DNA of 32,673 bases, taken from the IMG/VR virus record IMGVR_UViG_3300042330_000329, positions 1 through 32,673 of that record, one strand, 5' to 3'. Under the pieces are notes generated by a model. It made no database searches. It worked only from the letters and a program-made list of their open reading frames with translations, and was not told the origin of the DNA. This document shows positions 29,863-32,673 of this stretch, one piece after another (positions within the stretch are counted from its first letter, which is position 1; each line of letters starts with the position of its first letter). The position numbers and the translations under genes are program-made. Source of the DNA: a virus.

Positions 29863-30396
29863 ATGGCTTGTGATTTTATTATAAATGGGCGTTTGCTCGA
29901 ATGTAAGAACTTTACGGGCGGTTTAAGAAACGCATATTTTGCCCCGTGGCAGGATTACGGTTTCACAGTTACCGCTTCGGAACTTACAAGTATTGGAACG
30001 CTTGCAGAGGTATTCCAATTTGAATTAAAAAATACGGGAAATGTACCGACAGAAACTGAAACAGCTTCAAGAGATAACGGTACTATTTTCTACGATGCGA
30101 CAATCGAACTTGTTTTAACTGGTTTGAGCGCACCGCTTGTGAACCAAGCAAAACTTTTAAGCCGTGATAGAATGGTTGTATTCTTAGAGGATAACAACGG
30201 ATTGGTTCATTGCTTTGGTATTGAAAACGGTGTTGATAAAACTACGGGAACGAGAGAAATCGCAGGAGATTTAGGCGGATTCTACGGACTTAAAATGACT
30301 TTACAAAGTCTTGAGCCTGATACCGCACCTATCTTATCGGGTTCGGCAAAGACATCGCTTTTGGCTATCGTTTCACCTGATTACGTGAATGCATAA
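29863..30396 (+). CDS. Putative major tail (tube) protein
   Basis: A 177-residue protein with FIINGRLLECKNFTGGLRNA, FQFELKNTGNVPTETETAS and LSRDRMVVFLEDNNG segments and a beta-rich composition, like tail-tube-type proteins of Bacteroidota phages. It lies alone between two terminators, as often for an abundant structural protein. Head decoration is the alternative. Confidence 0.6.
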   Translation: MACDFIINGRLLECKNFTGGLRNAYFAPWQDYGFTVTASELTSIGTLAEVFQFELKNTGNVPTETETASRDNGTIFYDATIELVLTGLSAPLVNQAKLLSRDRMVVFLEDNNGLVHCFGIENGVDKTTGTREIAGDLGGFYGLKMTLQSLEPDTAPILSGSAKTSLLAIVSPDYVNA

Positions 30397-30417
30397 TAAT
30401 TAAAAGAAAGGAGCATT

Positions 30418-30448
30418 AAACCCGTCTAACAAGGCGGGTTTTTTGTTT
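30418..30448 (+). terminator. Intrinsic terminator
   Basis: AAACCCGTC (30418-30426) pairs with GGCGGGTTT (30433-30441, one T-G pair), loop TAACAA, then a T-rich tract. It ends the putative tail-tube transcript. Confidence 0.85.
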
Positions 30449-30453
30449 TAATA

Positions 30454-30484
30454 CAAAACGATTTTTTGTTGTTATTATAGTATG
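30454..30484 (+). promoter_or_regulatory. Conserved start-site element, copy 2
   Basis: Matches 20261-20291 at 28 of 31 positions and ends exactly in the ATG of the 30482 gene. As it follows a terminator at once, it probably includes the promoter for 30482-32601 and beyond. Confidence 0.6.
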
Positions 30485-30784
30485 ACAATATTAAGACCTG
30501 CAAACACCACGCAAACTATAACGATAATCCCTCGCTACAATGCAGACGATTTGACTGTCACTTTATTAAACGAAGAAACCCAAGTAAATAACGAATTTAT
30601 AGAGGTGGCTACAACTTACGCAAACGGTTATTTAACGTTCAGTTTTAACCTTACTTGTAAAGAGGCTGAGAGTTTTAATTTAGAGGTTAAGGATGGCGAT
30701 ATTGTTTTATTCAGAGGCAAGGCGTTTGCTACTGATATAGTCGATTTAGAGAATTATAAATTAAGTAACGGAAATATATTATGA
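30482..30784 (+). CDS. Hypothetical protein, Ig-like
   Basis: A 100-residue beta-rich protein (TITIIPRYNADDLTVTLLNE, then GYLTFSFNLTCKEAESFNLE). Small Ig-like proteins like this can decorate virions. Its stop overlaps the portal start by 4 bases. No family recognised. Confidence 0.6.
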   Translation: MTILRPANTTQTITIIPRYNADDLTVTLLNEETQVNNEFIEVATTYANGYLTFSFNLTCKEAESFNLEVKDGDIVLFRGKAFATDIVDLENYKLSNGNIL

Positions 30785-32601
30785 GCGATGTAAGAATAGT
30801 AAATTTATCGTCACATCAAAGCCCAGTTTTCAAACCTACAAAAGAGAAAAATTGGATGCTAAACGGAAAGAATAACGAGGGTTATACTTATGTGATTGAC
30901 CGATACAAATATAGTCCTACTAACTCGGCTATTATAGACAACTACGCAAACTTTATCAACGGTAAAGGATTGACTTCTAAATACAATATTGAGCAAGCAG
31001 GAGAGTGGGCAAAAATAATGACTATTTTACCAAAGGATGAAGTTAGAAAAATTTGTCAAGACTTTGCAATTTTTGAAGAGGCAAGTATTGAAATAATTTT
31101 AGGCAAATCAGGGAATGATATTGCAAGTATTTCACACTTACCAAAAGAAAAAGTTATGCCAAGCGTGGTGAGTGACGACGGAGAAATAAACTCTTATTGG
31201 TATTCTTATGATTGGAGCGATATTAGAAAATATCCACCCGAAGAAATCCCCGCTTTTTATGTAGGTACGAAAGATAAAAGAAGCGTTTATATAATTAAAA
31301 AATATAGTATCTCGGATTTCTATTTCACAAGACCGAGTTATTATAGCGGGTTAAACTATGCCGAACTCGAAGAGGAAATTTCTATCTATTGCGTTAACCA
31401 TATTAAAAACGGATTGAGTGCGGGTCACATTATCAATTTTAACGATGGCGAGGCAGACCCTGAGGTTAAAGATGCGATAGAGCGTAATATTGACCGCAAA
31501 TTAGCGGGTGCTACAAATAGTGGCAAACGTATATTATCATTCAACAGCAATAAGGAAAACGCTACTACAGTAGAGGCTATCGAGATAAGCGATGCACACC
31601 AACAATATCAATTTTTAAGTGAAGAGGCAAGGCGACAATTAATGGTAGCGCACAAAGTTACATCGCCAATACTATTTGGGATTAAAGACAACACGGGATT
31701 TGGCAATAATGCCGACGAAATGGAGGTTTCATTTACTGAATTAATGTTAAATGTTATCACGCCAAAGCAAGAGGTTATTCTAAACGCTTTAATGTACGTT
31801 TTAAGACAGAATAAAATAACTTTAAACTTAGAGTTTATCCCGTTAAGAGGTTCGGCTATAGGCACTGAATTGGATGCAAACGCAAATAGTTACAACGGAG
31901 CGCAAATTTCCTCAGCTATCGACATCGTAGCCAAAGTAAAAGAGGGCATTCTATCAAAAGAGCAAGCTATTGTTTTCTTAATTCAATTTTTACAGTTACC
32001 GAAAGAGGTTGCGCAGGCTATGTTTAGCACTCAGCAAGCACCTATTCAACAATTATCAAAGCAAAATAACGAGGTTAAAGTAGGGCATCAATTAATTGAT
32101 TTGGGCGAGGAAGAAGATTTAACCGATTACGAGTTAATCGATTGTAAACCCGTTGACTATGACGAAGAGGAAAAACTAACATACAAATTCGCAAGTACGG
32201 GAACGGCAAACCCAAACCGTAAAAGTATTTACGATAACGACTTTTATATTTTCCGCTATAGATACGCAGGTAATCCAAACCCCGAAAGAGAGTTTTGTAA
32301 AAATATGATGCGTGCTAACAAAATCTACAGACGAGAGGACATCGAAGCTATGGGAGAGGTGACAGTTAACGCAGGTTTTGGAATGCATCCAACACCCGAT
32401 AAGCCTTATTCTATTTGGAAATTTAAGGGCGGTGGCTTATTAAGTGCCGAATATACTGGCGGAACTTGCAAACACTATTGGGAAAAATTAACGTACAAAA
32501 GAAAGGATGTTAAGATTGACCCTAAATCGCCTATCGCTATTGATGAAGCGAAAAAAGACAGAGCCTCAGGAATTGCAGGAATAGCACCTCACGACATTTA
32601 A
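30781..32601 (+). CDS. Portal protein with C-terminal head-protein extension
   Basis: The product has 606 residues. Residues 1-430 have portal features: YVIDRYKYSPTNSAIIDNYA near the N-terminus, PPEEIPAFYVG, a long helix and GLSAGHIINFNDGEADPEVK, and the LMVAHKVTSPILFGI block. Residues about 465-606 carry FRYRYAGNPNPEREFCKNMM, GFGMHPTPDKPYSIWKFKGG and TCKHYWEKLTY, a block often found in head morphogenesis-type extensions. The portal dodecamer admits DNA and joins the tail. It follows rather than precedes the tape measure, unlike the usual siphovirus order. Confidence 0.78.
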   Translation: MSDVRIVNLSSHQSPVFKPTKEKNWMLNGKNNEGYTYVIDRYKYSPTNSAIIDNYANFINGKGLTSKYNIEQAGEWAKIMTILPKDEVRKICQDFAIFEEASIEIILGKSGNDIASISHLPKEKVMPSVVSDDGEINSYWYSYDWSDIRKYPPEEIPAFYVGTKDKRSVYIIKKYSISDFYFTRPSYYSGLNYAELEEEISIYCVNHIKNGLSAGHIINFNDGEADPEVKDAIERNIDRKLAGATNSGKRILSFNSNKENATTVEAIEISDAHQQYQFLSEEARRQLMVAHKVTSPILFGIKDNTGFGNNADEMEVSFTELMLNVITPKQEVILNALMYVLRQNKITLNLEFIPLRGSAIGTELDANANSYNGAQISSAIDIVAKVKEGILSKEQAIVFLIQFLQLPKEVAQAMFSTQQAPIQQLSKQNNEVKVGHQLIDLGEEEDLTDYELIDCKPVDYDEEEKLTYKFASTGTANPNRKSIYDNDFYIFRYRYAGNPNPEREFCKNMMRANKIYRREDIEAMGEVTVNAGFGMHPTPDKPYSIWKFKGGGLLSAEYTGGTCKHYWEKLTYKRKDVKIDPKSPIAIDEAKKDRASGIAGIAPHDI

Positions 32602-32673
32602 TAATTAAGATATGAAAGCGATAATTAGAGCCGTAGATATAGCAAAATATACACCAATAGGTGGCAATGTTGA
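32547..32673. repeat. Terminal direct repeat, right copy
   Basis: Identical to 1-127. Removing one copy closes the circle and restores both the portal gene end and the following gene. Confidence 0.93.
32612..32673 (+). CDS. Head-tail connector, N-terminal fragment (circle junction)
   Basis: The first 20 codons of the gene that lies whole at 66-599, cut by the contig end. The same ATG lies 10 bases after the portal stop. Confidence 0.9.
   Translation, partial: MKAIIRAVDIAKYTPIGGNV

Overview
The window looks like one complete temperate siphovirus genome from a Bacteroidota host, most likely a member of the Flavobacteriia. The first 127 bases (1-127) recur exactly as the last 127 (32547-32673). 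The contig therefore closes into a circle of 32,546 bp, and the portal gene and the gene at 66 each appear once whole and once cut. The host call rests on low GC, starts without Shine-Dalgarno sequences, several promoters of the Bacteroidota TAnnTTTG type, a BACON-like tail domain, a BT4734-type primase-helicase and an integrase typical of the phylum.

Layout. 30781-599: portal and head-tail connector (across the circle junction). 668-2390: tail fibre and an associated protein. 2398-3874: membrane proteins, a coiled-coil protein and a GH24 endolysin. 3873-4119: a repeat-rich gene-free stretch with a promoter. 4141-6964: metallophosphoesterase, small proteins and a spanin-like lipoprotein, closed by a bidirectional terminator. 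6977-13142 (minus): helicase, VRR-NUC nuclease, primase-helicase, probable SSB and several unknowns, with a candidate origin at 12208-12308. 13302-15069 (minus): nine small, mostly overlapping early genes. 15069-17381: immunity and integration, namely a divergent control region with operator repeats, an XRE repressor, a second regulator-like gene, an attP with arm repeats, and the integrase. 17512-20258: sigma-like factor, a CxxC protein, a secreted or lipoprotein moron, and the terminases. 20289-27722: a frameshifted tail-chaperone-like gene, tail genes and tape measure. 27779-30396: protease-scaffold, capsid, tail-tube candidate.

How it works together. The XRE repressor probably binds GTGAAATATTTCAC-like sites that sit inside the leftward early promoter. 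The integrase probably recombines a tRNA-Ser-like core flanked by paired 19-bp arm repeats. Four near-palindromic 20-bp sites precede four transcription blocks (metallophosphoesterase, replication, sigma/terminase, capsid), which suggests one phage-wide regulator. Three structural genes share a conserved element that runs into the start codon.

The most notable observations are these two promoter or start-site families, the attP architecture, the programmed -1 frameshift, a possible leader RNA with terminator at 13153-13252, two distant loci that share origin-like words, and a possible unimolecular spanin.
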